The position numbers and the translations under genes are program-made. From NCBI RefSeq assembly GCF_014042355.1, contig NZ_JACEZU010000006.1, forward strand, positions 124,001 through 188,000: 64,000 nucleotides of DNA, in the 5' to 3' direction. The number at the start of each line of letters is the position of its first letter. Within the stretch, counting starts at the first letter, position 1. This DNA is from Rugamonas apoptosis (GTDB lineage Bacteria > Pseudomonadota > Gammaproteobacteria > Burkholderiales > Burkholderiaceae_D). This document shows, one piece after another, positions 1 to 8,097 of the stretch. The notes below the pieces were generated by a model that saw only the letters and a list, made by a program, of their open reading frames with translations, was not told the origin of the DNA and ran no database searches.

Positions 1-1119
1 GATGGCCGTCAACGCCAGCCAGGCCGGATAGCGCTGGCCGTTGGCACGCAGCGCCCACACTTCGCCCTGCCAGTGGCCGCTTTCGCCCACGGCCGCCACG
101 ATACGCTGGTACTGGGCCTCATCCTCGATGCCGCAGCGGTGCCCGCCCAGCGGCTGGCCCAGCATCCGCGCGCCGTCGTAGCCGGTCACGTCGCGGTAGG
201 CGCGGTTGACGGCCGCGATCACCTGCTGGCCATCGGTGAGCACGATGGCGTCGCGGCTGTTCTCGAACACCTGGGCCGCCAGGCACAGCGCCTGCTCGGC
301 CTCCTTGCGGGCCGAGATGTCGCGGATCACCGTGTAGAAAGTGGGCTGGCGGTCCAGCGTGGCGAAGGTCATCAGCACCTCGGCCCAGAACGGCTGGCCG
401 GCGCCGTTCAGGTAGCGCCAGTCGAAGCGCAGATTGCCTTGCGCCCGCGCCAGCCGGGCCCGGATCCGGGCGGCGGCGGCCGAGGGCGCGCCGTCGGCCT
501 GCTGCGGCGGCGACAGCTGGGCCAGCGTGCGCCGCAGCAGTTCGTCCTTGCGGGCGCAGCCGAACAGCGCCAGCGCGGCCGGATTGGCGTCGGCGATGCG
601 CCCGCGCCGCAGCAGCACGATGGCGTCGCCGCTGCGCTCGACCAGGTGACGGAAATTGGCGCCGGCCGACAGCTGCGCGTTTTCCTCGGCCTTGCGGGCC
701 GTGATGTCCACGTCCATGCAAAAGATCTGCTCCGGCACGCCGGCGCGGCCGACTGGAAACATGGTGGAGTAAATCCACACGCTGCGGCCGTCGGCCAGCC
801 GCATGCACCAGTCGCGCGCGGCGGCGGGCTGGCCCGTGCGCCACACGCGCGCCAGCGCGGCCTCATAATCGCCGGCCCGCCCCACCGGGCGCAGCAGCGC
901 CTCCAGCGGCCGGCCCAGCGCGTCTGCCGTGGCCACGCCATACAACAGGGCGCTGGTATGGTTCCAGAACCGCACCGTGCCGGCCCGGTCCACGCTATGC
1001 ACGGCCACCATGGGCGTGGCCTCGATGGCGGCCACGATATGGGCGATCACGTCGAGCGCCTGGTAGCCGGGGCCATCGATGCGCGCGCTGCCACCAACGC
1101 TGCTTGGGGGAATACTCAC
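1..1119 (-). CDS. Multi-PAS sensor protein, C-terminus beyond window
   Basis: The reading frame is open from a GTG at 1119 to the window edge, giving 373 codons. GTG is chosen because a GAGGT ribosome site lies about six bases upstream. Three PAS-like domains can be read: roughly residues 20-135, 145-265 and 270-373. The second begins with 'NFRHLVERSGDAIV' and the third with 'VFENSRDAIVLTDG', and the segment after the second ends 'VIRDISARKEAE', a normal PAC end and linker. No transmembrane segment is visible, so a cytoplasmic sensor is likely. In this family the missing C-terminus is usually a GGDEF/EAL or histidine kinase output, and which one cannot be told here. It is transcribed away from the efflux operon to the right. 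Confidence 0.85.
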   Translation of the reverse strand, partial: MSIPPSSVGGSARIDGPGYQALDVIAHIVAAIEATPMVAVHSVDRAGTVRFWNHTSALLYGVATADALGRPLEALLRPVGRAGDYEAALARVWRTGQPAAARDWCMRLADGRSVWIYSTMFPVGRAGVPEQIFCMDVDITARKAEENAQLSAGANFRHLVERSGDAIVLLRRGRIADANPAALALFGCARKDELLRRTLAQLSPPQQADGAPSAAAARIRARLARAQGNLRFDWRYLNGAGQPFWAEVLMTFATLDRQPTFYTVIRDISARKEAEQALCLAAQVFENSRDAIVLTDGQQVIAAVNRAYRDVTGYDGARMLGQPLGGHRCGIEDEAQYQRIVAAVGESGHWQGEVWALRANGQRYPAWLALTAI

Positions 1120-1494
1120 GTTGACCTCACGAAATATTAGCGCTTATCAGCGTTTAAGCCATTCTTCCTTGACCCGCGTGCGCGCTGTTGACTTCGCTCA
1201 AGAAAGTCACGCCCCGCTCCGCCTTAGCCAATATCGGTTGCCATAAACCAACAATTTGGGCCGCGTGGGCACCGCCGCCGGTGGCGCTGGCATCCGCTTT
1301 TTTGCAGCTCAGGCCCGCTTTTTAACGCTTTGTCGCATTCCGGTGGCGGCCGGCGCCCTTCCTTCTTAAAGTGACAACATGCATTCAACCGCGGACGAAG
1401 GCAAGGGGGACAGGATTGTCCCCCTTCCAACTATGCGGCGATGCTGCGATCGGTCCCCAGGCGCCCCGCCCCCATTCCACAAGAAGACGACGAC
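1120..1494. other. Gene-less divergent region with inverted repeat
   Basis: This 375-base stretch separates the divergent PAS sensor and efflux operon. I see no convincing coding frame. The clearest element is a perfect 9-base inverted repeat, AAGGGGGAC (1403-1411) and GTCCCCCTT (1418-1426), with a 6-base spacer, ending 68 bases before the efflux start codon. It could be an operator or an mRNA hairpin in the leader. No obvious -35/-10 pair was identified. Confidence 0.5.
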
Positions 1495-2715
1495 ATGAAA
1501 ATCGAGACCCTGCCTCCCCAGCCCGCCGTACGCCGCCATCGCTGGCGCCTTCCCGTGATCGCCGTGGCCGTGCTGGGCCTGGCTGGCGGCGGCTGGGCCA
1601 TGTTGCGGCCCCAGCCCACGGCCGCCCAGGCCAGCGAGCAGAAGACCAAAGCCAAGGCCGAGGCACCGGCCGTGCTGGAACTGGCCAGCACCGACGTGGC
1701 GGCCATCACGGCCCGCTCGCTGGCGCTGCGCCTGCCCCTGTCCGGCTCGCTGGCGCCGCTCAGCCAGGCCACCGTCAAATCCAAGGTGTCGGGCCAGGTG
1801 GAACTGACCACGGTGCAGGAAGGCATGGCCGTCACGGCCGGCCAAGTGCTGGCCCGCATCGACCTGGCGGACTTGCGGGCCCGCCTGTCGCAGCAGCAGG
1901 CGGCGCTGGACGAAGCCCAGGCCAGGCTGTCGCTGGCCACCAAGAACGAGGCCAGCAGCCTGGCCCTGCTCAAGCAGAAATACATCGCCCAGACGGCCTA
2001 CGACAGCACCCAGAACAGCGTGGACCTGGCGCGCGCCAGCGTCAAGGCGGCCGCCGCCGCCGTCGAGGTGGCGCGCATCGCCATGAACGATGGCGTGATC
2101 CGCGCCCCCATCAGCGGCATCGTCAGCAAGCGCCACGTGCAGGCCGGCGAGAAGCTGGCGCCCGACATGCCGGTCTACACCATCGTCAACCTGGCCGAAC
2201 TGACGCTGGAAGCCCAGGTGCCGGCCTCGGAAATCCCCCGCATCCAGGTGGGCCAGGAAGTGCGCTTCCAGGTCGACGGTTTCCAGCAGCGTGAATTCAG
2301 CGGCAAGGTGGCCCGCATCAACCCCACCACGGAAGCCGGTTCGCGCTACATGCTGGTGTATGTGGCCGTGCCCAATGGCGATGGCGCGCTGCGCGGCGGC
2401 ATGTTCGCCAAGGGCAGCCTGGTGATGGCCCGCTCGGCCGTGGCGCCGCTGGTGCCGCTGGCGGCCTTGCGCACGGAACAGGGCCGGCCAGTGGTCTACA
2501 CCATCGTCCAGGACAAGGTGGCCGTGCAGCCGGTGGTGCTGGGCATGCGCAACGAGGACGAGGGCTATGCCGAAGTGACGGACGGCCTGGCGCCCGGCGC
2601 CAGCGTGATCATCGCGAAGATCGACGGCCTCAAGGCCGGCAGCCCCGTCAAGCCGCCCCGCAGCGCGGGCACAACACCAGCGCCGCACGCGTCGCAACTG
2701 GCGCAAAAGGACTAA
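1495..2715 (+). CDS. RND efflux membrane fusion protein (periplasmic adaptor)
   Basis: A 406-residue HlyD/AcrA-type adaptor that would link the inner-membrane RND pump encoded next to an outer-membrane channel. It has a basic N-terminus and one membrane anchor at about residues 16-38. A barrel-sandwich half-motif 'VKSKVSGQVELTTVQEGMAV' and a matching second half around 'IRAPISGIVSKRHV' flank a helical hairpin rich in Gln, Ala and Lys (about 115-195). There is no lipobox cysteine, so it is probably anchored by the N-terminal helix. The ATG at 1495 gives a normal signal/anchor; an upstream in-frame ATG at 1441 would add 18 Pro/Arg-rich residues and is less likely. The pump gene starts 3 bases after the stop, so they are one operon. 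Substrate cannot be read from sequence. Confidence 0.92.
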   Translation: MKIETLPPQPAVRRHRWRLPVIAVAVLGLAGGGWAMLRPQPTAAQASEQKTKAKAEAPAVLELASTDVAAITARSLALRLPLSGSLAPLSQATVKSKVSGQVELTTVQEGMAVTAGQVLARIDLADLRARLSQQQAALDEAQARLSLATKNEASSLALLKQKYIAQTAYDSTQNSVDLARASVKAAAAAVEVARIAMNDGVIRAPISGIVSKRHVQAGEKLAPDMPVYTIVNLAELTLEAQVPASEIPRIQVGQEVRFQVDGFQQREFSGKVARINPTTEAGSRYMLVYVAVPNGDGALRGGMFAKGSLVMARSAVAPLVPLAALRTEQGRPVVYTIVQDKVAVQPVVLGMRNEDEGYAEVTDGLAPGASVIIAKIDGLKAGSPVKPPRSAGTTPAPHASQLAQKD

Positions 2716-2718
2716 GCC

Positions 2719-5700
2719 ATGTGGATCACCAAAGTCAGCATTCAGAATCCCGTGTTCGCCACCATGGTGATGGTGGCGCTGGTCGTGCTGGGCCTGTTCT
2801 CCTACCAGGGACTGGGCCTGGAAGCCATGCCCAACGTGCAGATCCCGGTCGCCATCGTGGAAGTGCAGTATCCGGGCGCCTCGCCCGAGGCGGTAGAGAA
2901 CGACATCACCCGGCCGCTGGAAGACATCATCAACACCGTCAGCGGCATCAAGACCTTGCGCGCCAATTCGTGGGAAGGCCGGGCTGGCGTGTATATCGAT
3001 TTCAACCTGTCCACCAACATGGACAAGGCGATGCAGGATATCCGCGACAAGGTGGCGCTGGTGCGGCCGCGCTTCCCCAAGGAAGCCAAGGATCCGTTCA
3101 TCGCCCGCGTGGAAGGCGAGAACGAGCAACCGATCGTGCAACTGAGCCTGACGGCCAGCGCCCACTCGCTGCGTGAGCTGTCCACCCTGGCCGACCAGGT
3201 CATCACCAAGCGCTTCCAGGCCGTGCCCGGCGTGGGCCAGGTGCGCCTCACGGGTACCCGCGCGCGCCAGGTGCTGGTGAGTTTGCGTCCGGCCGACATG
3301 ACGGCCCAGGCCGTGGGCGTGGATGAAGTGATCGCCGCCATCCAGGCCACCAACACCAACCTGCCGGCCGGCAGCATCAGCTACGGCGCCAACGAACAAC
3401 TGGTGCGGGTGGAGGGCAAGCTGAAACAGGCGCGCGAATTCAGCAAGATCATCGTGGCGCGGCGCGCCAATGGCCCCGTGTTCCTGGAGCAGGTGGCCAA
3501 CGTGGTGGACGGCGAGCAGGAGGAATTGTCGCTGTCGCGCCTGAACGGCCAGCGCGCCATCTCGATCGAGATCACCAAGGTGCAGGACGCCAACGTGGTG
3601 GCCGTGGGCACCGGCATCCAGCGCGTGGCGGCCGAGCTGCGCCAGTCGCTGCCCAAGGACATGGAACTGAAGGTGCTCAACGACGAATCCGTGCATGTGC
3701 AAAGCCAGCTCACCAACGTCAGGGAAACCATCCTGGAAGGCGCCGGGCTGACCATGGTGATCGTGTTCCTGTTCCTGCACTCGTGGCGCAGCACCATCAT
3801 CACCGGCCTCACGCTGCCGATCTCCGTGATGGCCAGCTTCATCGCCATGAAGGCGTTCGGCTTCACGCTCAACTTCCTGACCCTGATGGCGCTGTCCTTG
3901 TGCATCGGCCTGCTGATCGACGACGCCATCGTGGTGCGCGAAAACATCGTGCGCCACCTGGGCATGGGCAAGGACCACCGCCGCGCCGCCGGCGACGGCA
4001 CCAACGAGATCGGGCTGGCCGTGATGGCCACCACCTTCGCCATCGTGGCCGTGTTCGTGCCGGTGGCGTTCATGCAGGGCATCATCGGCCGCTTCTTCCT
4101 GCAGTTCGGACTGACGGTGGCGGTGGCCGTGCTGGTGTCGCTGTTCGTCAGCTTCACGCTCGATCCCATGCTGTCGTCCGTGTGGGCCGACCCGGTGCAG
4201 GACCGCTTCAAGTACGTCCCATGGCTGGGCCGCTTGATGGCCTGGCTGGAAGGCGGCGTGCACCGCCTGCACGGGGTGTACGGCAAGGTGCTGGCGCTGG
4301 CGCTGCGCTGGCGCAAGAGCACGCTGGCGCTGGCGCTGGCCCTGTTCGTGGCCAGCCTGGCGCTGGTGCCCATGATAGGCGGCGAGATGTTCCCGGACAC
4401 GGACGATGGCCGCATCTTCATGCGCTTCAAGACCCCGGTCGGCTCCAGCCTGGAATACACGGACAGCAAGGTGGCGCAAGCCGAGGCGGCCCTGAAGAGC
4501 TTCCCCGAGATCGTCGACGTGCTGTCGCGGGTGGGCACCCAGGACGGGCGCAACACGGCCGACGTGGTCATGAAGCTGAGCGACCTCAAGACGCACAAAC
4601 GGCGCTCGCAGAAGGAACTGGAAAAGCTGGTGCGGGACCGCTTGTCGACCATCGCCGGCATCACGCTGTCGGTGGGCCAGAAGCCCATCTTCATCGCCAT
4701 CCTCGGCACCGATGAAGGCAAGCTGGACGCCGTGGCCCACCGTTTGATGGACAAGATGAAGCAGATCAAGGGCGTGGCCGACCTGGAGTACAGCCAGGAA
4801 GGCGCCAACCCGTCCACCACCATCAAGATCAACAACGAGCTGGCCAGCGACCTGGGGCTGTCGGTGCAGCAGATCGGCGCCGCCCTGCGCCCGTTCGTAG
4901 CCGGGGACACGGTCAGCCACTGGCTGGCCGACGATGGCCAGAACTACGACGTCAACGTGCAACTGCCCAAGTCGGGCCGGCAAAAAATCGCCGACCTGGC
5001 CGACCTGTCGCTGGCGTCCAGCCGGCTGGGGCCGGACGGCAAGCCGATCATGATCCCGCTGCGCCAGGTGGTGGAGTTCGTGCCCTCGTCCAGCCCGCAG
5101 GTGCTCAAGCGCCAGGCGCTGCAGCGGCGGGTGGCCATCTACGCGGCCGTGGAAGGCCGGCCCGGCGGCGACGTGGACGCCGACATCAAGCGCGCCATGA
5201 AACAGATCGAGCTGCCGGCCGGGGTGCGCTTCGACGTGGCCGGCAGCGCCCAGGACATGGCCGAAACCATGTCCGGCGCCGCCATGGCGCTGGGCATCGC
5301 CGTGATCTTCATCTACCTGGTGCTGGCGTCCCAGTTCGGCAGCTTCATGCAACCGATCGCCATCATGGTGTCGCTGCCGCTGTCGCTGATCGGGGTGCTG
5401 GTGGCATTGCTGGTGACGGGCAGCACGCTCAACATCTTCTCCGTGATCGGCTTCATCATGCTGATGGGGCTGGTGACCAAGAACGCCATCCTGCTGGTGG
5501 ACTTCACCAACCATGGCCAGCGCGCGGGCCTGAGCCAGTTCGACGCCATCATGGAAGCCGGCCAGGTACGGCTGCGCCCCATCCTGATGACCACGCTGGC
5601 CATGGTGTTCGGCATGCTGCCGATGGCGATCGGCATGGGGGACGGCGGAGAATTACAGGCGCCCATGGGCCGGGCCGTGATCGGCGGCGTGCTCACCTCC

Positions 5701-5844
5701 ACCCTGCTGACGCTGGTGGTGGTGCCGGTGGCGTACACCTATCTGGATAATCTGGGCAAGCGGGCGGCCCGCTATTTCAAGGGAAAACCGGAACACGGCG
5801 TGACGGCCGTGCCTGCGTCAGCGCGGCAGGAAGAAGTGGCTTGA
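2719..5844 (+). CDS. RND-family efflux pump, inner-membrane subunit (HAE1/AcrB-type)
   Basis: A 1041-residue proton-driven transporter of the AcrB/MdtB family. The N-terminus 'VSIQNPVFATMVMVALVVLG' is the first membrane helix. The TM4 segment 'GLLIDDAIVVRENIVRH' carries the Asp-Asp pair of the proton relay, and 'GLVTKNAILLVDF' supplies the relay lysine. Two large periplasmic loops alternate with two six-helix bundles, the usual layout and length. It would export hydrophobic drugs or metabolites from the inner membrane and periplasm through the adaptor encoded upstream and an outer-membrane TolC-type channel. No channel gene is in the window, so it would use one encoded elsewhere. No local regulator gene (TetR, MarR, LysR) is adjacent. 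Confidence 0.96.
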   Translation: MWITKVSIQNPVFATMVMVALVVLGLFSYQGLGLEAMPNVQIPVAIVEVQYPGASPEAVENDITRPLEDIINTVSGIKTLRANSWEGRAGVYIDFNLSTNMDKAMQDIRDKVALVRPRFPKEAKDPFIARVEGENEQPIVQLSLTASAHSLRELSTLADQVITKRFQAVPGVGQVRLTGTRARQVLVSLRPADMTAQAVGVDEVIAAIQATNTNLPAGSISYGANEQLVRVEGKLKQAREFSKIIVARRANGPVFLEQVANVVDGEQEELSLSRLNGQRAISIEITKVQDANVVAVGTGIQRVAAELRQSLPKDMELKVLNDESVHVQSQLTNVRETILEGAGLTMVIVFLFLHSWRSTIITGLTLPISVMASFIAMKAFGFTLNFLTLMALSLCIGLLIDDAIVVRENIVRHLGMGKDHRRAAGDGTNEIGLAVMATTFAIVAVFVPVAFMQGIIGRFFLQFGLTVAVAVLVSLFVSFTLDPMLSSVWADPVQDRFKYVPWLGRLMAWLEGGVHRLHGVYGKVLALALRWRKSTLALALALFVASLALVPMIGGEMFPDTDDGRIFMRFKTPVGSSLEYTDSKVAQAEAALKSFPEIVDVLSRVGTQDGRNTADVVMKLSDLKTHKRRSQKELEKLVRDRLSTIAGITLSVGQKPIFIAILGTDEGKLDAVAHRLMDKMKQIKGVADLEYSQEGANPSTTIKINNELASDLGLSVQQIGAALRPFVAGDTVSHWLADDGQNYDVNVQLPKSGRQKIADLADLSLASSRLGPDGKPIMIPLRQVVEFVPSSSPQVLKRQALQRRVAIYAAVEGRPGGDVDADIKRAMKQIELPAGVRFDVAGSAQDMAETMSGAAMALGIAVIFIYLVLASQFGSFMQPIAIMVSLPLSLIGVLVALLVTGSTLNIFSVIGFIMLMGLVTKNAILLVDFTNHGQRAGLSQFDAIMEAGQVRLRPILMTTLAMVFGMLPMAIGMGDGGELQAPMGRAVIGGVLTSTLLTLVVVPVAYTYLDNLGKRAARYFKGKPEHGVTAVPASARQEEVA

Positions 5845-5860
5845 AGCCGGCGCCAGTGTG

Positions 5861-5960
5861 AAAAACGGGGGCAGTTCCGGCAATCTGCCAAATTGGTGGA
5901 AAAACGGGGTCAGTTCCGGCAACCTGCCAAATTGGTGGCGCGATGCCGGAACTGACCCCG
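5861..5960. repeat. 39-base tandem duplicate plus 16-base inverted repeat
   Basis: Two 39-base copies lie head to tail (5861-5899 and 5900-5938), differing at two positions. The second contains CGGGGTCAGTTCCGGC at 5905-5920, and its exact reverse complement is at 5945-5960, giving a 16-base-pair stem with a 24-base loop. The loop holds the palindrome CCAAATTGG. The cluster starts 16 bases after the RND pump stop and ends 10 bases before the stop of the small minus-strand gene, so it could be a convergent terminator or a REP-type mobile repeat. There is no T-tract on either side, which favours a REP-like element. Confidence 0.85.
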
Positions 5961-5970
5961 CTTGTTGTTC

Positions 5971-6153
5971 TTATTCGGCCGCTGCGCCGTCGGCGTCTTG
6001 CGGCTCGCCATCGTCGGCGTCCGCATCCGCTTCCTCATCCCGGGCGCCGGGATTGGCCTTCAGCTCGGCTTTGCGCCTGGCTTTTTCCTCGGCCTTTTTC
6101 TTCTTTTCTAATTCGCGTTGCCGCTTTTCATATTGGAAATTTGTCTTTGCCAT
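5971..6153 (-). CDS. Small charged conserved protein
   Basis: A 60-residue protein starting MAKTNFQYEKRQRELEKK. The first half is a Lys/Arg/Glu-rich helix, predicted coiled-coil-like; the second half is Asp/Glu/Ala-rich and probably disordered. I recognise the N-terminal sequence as one common in small uncharacterised proteins of Burkholderiales; no function is known to me. The ATG at 6153 is preferred to the one two codons upstream because AGAGGA lies five bases before it. The opposite charge of its two halves could support nucleic-acid or ribosome binding, which is speculation. It lies between the repeat cluster and xerD, and is transcribed in the same direction as xerD with a 73-base gap. 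Confidence 0.75.
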   Translation of the reverse strand: MAKTNFQYEKRQRELEKKKKAEEKARRKAELKANPGARDEEADADADDGEPQDADGAAAE

Positions 6154-6226
6154 TTGCATCCTCTGCTTACATGATATTGAGATAATTCAAGTACATTATG
6201 ACGCAGATACGGCCCGCGCAACTTTT

Positions 6227-7129
6227 TCATCCACGCGGATGATGTTGCGCATGTAAATGTTTGAGCCGTTCACGCGCCACATGGGTGTAGATCTGGGTGG
6301 TGGAAATGTCCGAATGGCCCAGCAGCAACTGCACCACACGCAGGTCGGCGCCGTGGTTGAGCAGATGGGTGGCGAAGGCGTGGCGCAGCGTGTGCGGCGA
6401 CAGCGGCGCCGTGATGCCGGCCCGCTGCGCATGCTTCTTGATCAGCACCCAGAACATCTGGCGCGTCATGGGGCCGCCGCGGGCCGTCACGAACAAGGCG
6501 TCGTCCACCTGGCCATCGAGAATCACGCCGCGCGCCTCTTTCAGGTAACGCTCTATCCACAGCCGGGCCTGGGCGCCGAACGGCACCAGCCGCGTCTTGG
6601 CACCCTTGCCCGTGACGCGCAGCACGCCATCGTTCAAGCTCAGCTCCAGCATCTTGAGCGCCACCAGTTCCGACACCCGCAGACCGCTGGCATACATCAA
6701 CTCCAGCATGGTGCGTTCGCGCAGGCCCAGCGGGGTGGTCACGTCCGGCGCGGCCAACAGCGCTTCCACCTGGGCTTCGCTGAGCGTATGGACGAAGCGG
6801 GCCGGCTGCTTGGCCGTGGGCAGTTGGGCGCACGGGTCGGCGGCGATCTGCTTGTTGCGCAGCGCGTGCTGGTAAAAGCGCCTGAGCACGGACAGGCGCC
6901 GGTTCGCGGAGCTTGGCTTGGTCTGCCCATGGCGGGCCGAAAAATAATCGCTGATATCGTGCCCCGCCACCGCGTGCAGGTCCGGCAGCGCCGGGCGCTG
7001 CACCTGCAGCCAGCGGGCGAACAGGCGCAGATCGCGGCGGTAGGCTTCCAGGGTATTCTTGGACAGCCCATCCTCCAGCCACAGGCTGTCGCAGAAGGCG
7101 TCGATCAGAGCAGGGTTGTCTGGCGCCAT
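6227..7129 (-). CDS. xerD: Tyrosine recombinase XerD
   Basis: A 300-residue site-specific recombinase. With XerC it resolves chromosome dimers at dif under FtsK control. The N-terminal SAM-like core-binding domain (about 1-90) includes 'LSKNTLEAYRRDLRLFARWL'. The C-terminal catalytic domain carries the Arg in 'SGLRVSEL', the 'HTLRHAFATHLLNHGADLR' HxxR segment, the late His in 'LLGHSDIST' and the nucleophilic Tyr in 'TQIYTHVA'. Length and motif order match XerD rather than XerC, although the two are similar. The start overlaps the end of ogt by 25 bases, so the pair is probably co-transcribed. No dif-like site was looked for successfully nearby. Confidence 0.95.
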   Translation of the reverse strand: MAPDNPALIDAFCDSLWLEDGLSKNTLEAYRRDLRLFARWLQVQRPALPDLHAVAGHDISDYFSARHGQTKPSSANRRLSVLRRFYQHALRNKQIAADPCAQLPTAKQPARFVHTLSEAQVEALLAAPDVTTPLGLRERTMLELMYASGLRVSELVALKMLELSLNDGVLRVTGKGAKTRLVPFGAQARLWIERYLKEARGVILDGQVDDALFVTARGGPMTRQMFWVLIKKHAQRAGITAPLSPHTLRHAFATHLLNHGADLRVVQLLLGHSDISTTQIYTHVARERLKHLHAQHHPRG

Positions 7130-7629
7130 GCGTACTCGCTCGCTCCCTCATGCGCCAGCAGCCAGCGCTTGATGTTCAGGTGGTAGCCGTTCTGGTCGTC
7201 GTTGTTGGAAAAACCGCCCAGGCCGTTGGCGGCCGTCACCCGGTGGCAGGGGATCACCAGCGGGAACCAGTTGGCGCCGCACGCCTGGCCCACGGCGCGC
7301 GGCGCCGAGCCGATGTGGCGCGCCACTTCGCCATAGGTGCGCACACTGCCGCGCGGGATGGAGGCGATGGTGTCCCACACCTTGTGCTGGAAGGCGCTGC
7401 CCACCCGCGCCAGCGGCAGGTCGAACACGAAGTCCGGGTCCTGGCAGTAGCGCAGCACCTGGTCGGCCGCCAGTTCGGCCACCTTGTCCTGCGGCGCCTT
7501 TTCATCGAAATGGGGCGCCAGGTAATACAGTTCCGTCACCAAGGCGCCGGCCGTACGGATGCCGAACTTACCGAACGGCAAGTCGATGATGGCGGAAAAG
7601 ATCTCGCTGCCCTGTTGTATTCTCGTCAC
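7105..7629 (-). CDS. ogt: Methylated-DNA--protein-cysteine methyltransferase
   Basis: A 174-residue suicide repair enzyme that transfers methyl groups from O6-methylguanine or O4-methylthymine in DNA to its own cysteine. The signature 'IPCHRV' places the acceptor Cys at residue 128. The preceding helix-turn-helix segment 'IPRGSVRTYGEVARHIG' binds DNA, and the closing 'GLGGFSNNDDQNGYHLNIKRWLLAHEG' resembles the usual C-terminal loop. There is no Ada-type zinc domain, so Ogt-type is the better name. Start is the first ATG of the frame. The 3' end overlaps xerD by 25 bases. Confidence 0.95.
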   Translation of the reverse strand: MTRIQQGSEIFSAIIDLPFGKFGIRTAGALVTELYYLAPHFDEKAPQDKVAELAADQVLRYCQDPDFVFDLPLARVGSAFQHKVWDTIASIPRGSVRTYGEVARHIGSAPRAVGQACGANWFPLVIPCHRVTAANGLGGFSNNDDQNGYHLNIKRWLLAHEGASEYAWRQTTLL

Positions 7630-7712
7630 TTCCTTGTCCTTCCGCTGGTCCTGTTGCTAGTCGCGCTGTCGCGCCGGCACGACACCGGTGCCGCCATTGT
7701 AAAACCACGGGA

Positions 7713-7740
7713 CAAAAAAAAGCGCACCCGAAGGTGCGCT
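7713..7740 (-). terminator. Strong intrinsic terminator with UUCG loop
   Basis: Read on the minus strand, AGCGCACC (7740-7733), loop TTCG and GGTGCGCT (7728-7721) form a perfect 8-base-pair hairpin. It is followed by an unbroken run of T from the last stem base onward. It stops transcription coming from the right, before the ogt promoter region. The nearest coding gene upstream on this strand, dctP, ends about 360 bases away, which raises the question of what transcript it terminates. Confidence 0.9.
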
Positions 7741-8097
7741 CGAATCCTGCTTCACGTTCCCGGCCGTTTGGTTCCCGTCGTAGCGCGCTTGTGGCGGCTT
7801 GCAACAGTGATACCAACAGCATTCTGTAAAACGTGTGTCTCCTCAAATATGGCCGGCTCTGGTTCGCCGTTGTTATACCCACTCCCCACAACTAATCCTG
7901 CGTACTGCTTGTATGTTCTTTGCTACCTGGACGCATTTCGTTATCAGTTATATGTCCGACAGCGACGCCATCATAACGTATCTGAATGGCTTTTTCCCAT
8001 TTTTTTTGTCGTAAGAAAAAGACAGCAGGTCCTAATATTTTAGTAATAAATTAAGTCGGGCACCCGTGGCGCGCGCCGGGCAGTGGCCGGGCCAACC
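7741..8097 (-). other. Gene-less stretch, possible small RNA
   Basis: No convincing protein gene is visible in these 357 bases. The right half (about 7850-8060) is clearly richer in A and T than neighbouring DNA and holds homopolymer runs. The left end is the UUCG terminator at 7713-7740. On the minus strand an AT-rich upstream region, then moderately GC-rich sequence, then an intrinsic terminator is the layout of a small RNA gene or a long dctP 3' untranslated region. I compared it by eye with 6S RNA and tmRNA and could not confirm either. Boundaries are unknown. Confidence 0.35.

Noticed and set aside
1224..1430. 68-codon minus-strand frame in the efflux leader
   Set aside because: Cys/Arg/Pro-rich, no ribosome site, spans the inverted repeat; not protein-like.
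1366..5514. Very long open frame on the minus strand opposite the efflux operon
   Set aside because: It mirrors the real RND genes; its His/Gln/Asp-rich product with no domain is the usual antisense shadow of GC-rich codon use.
7568..7891. Possible 107-residue protein on the minus strand before ogt
   Set aside because: It runs through the terminator hairpin and into ogt, has no ATG start with a ribosome site and no recognisable domain.
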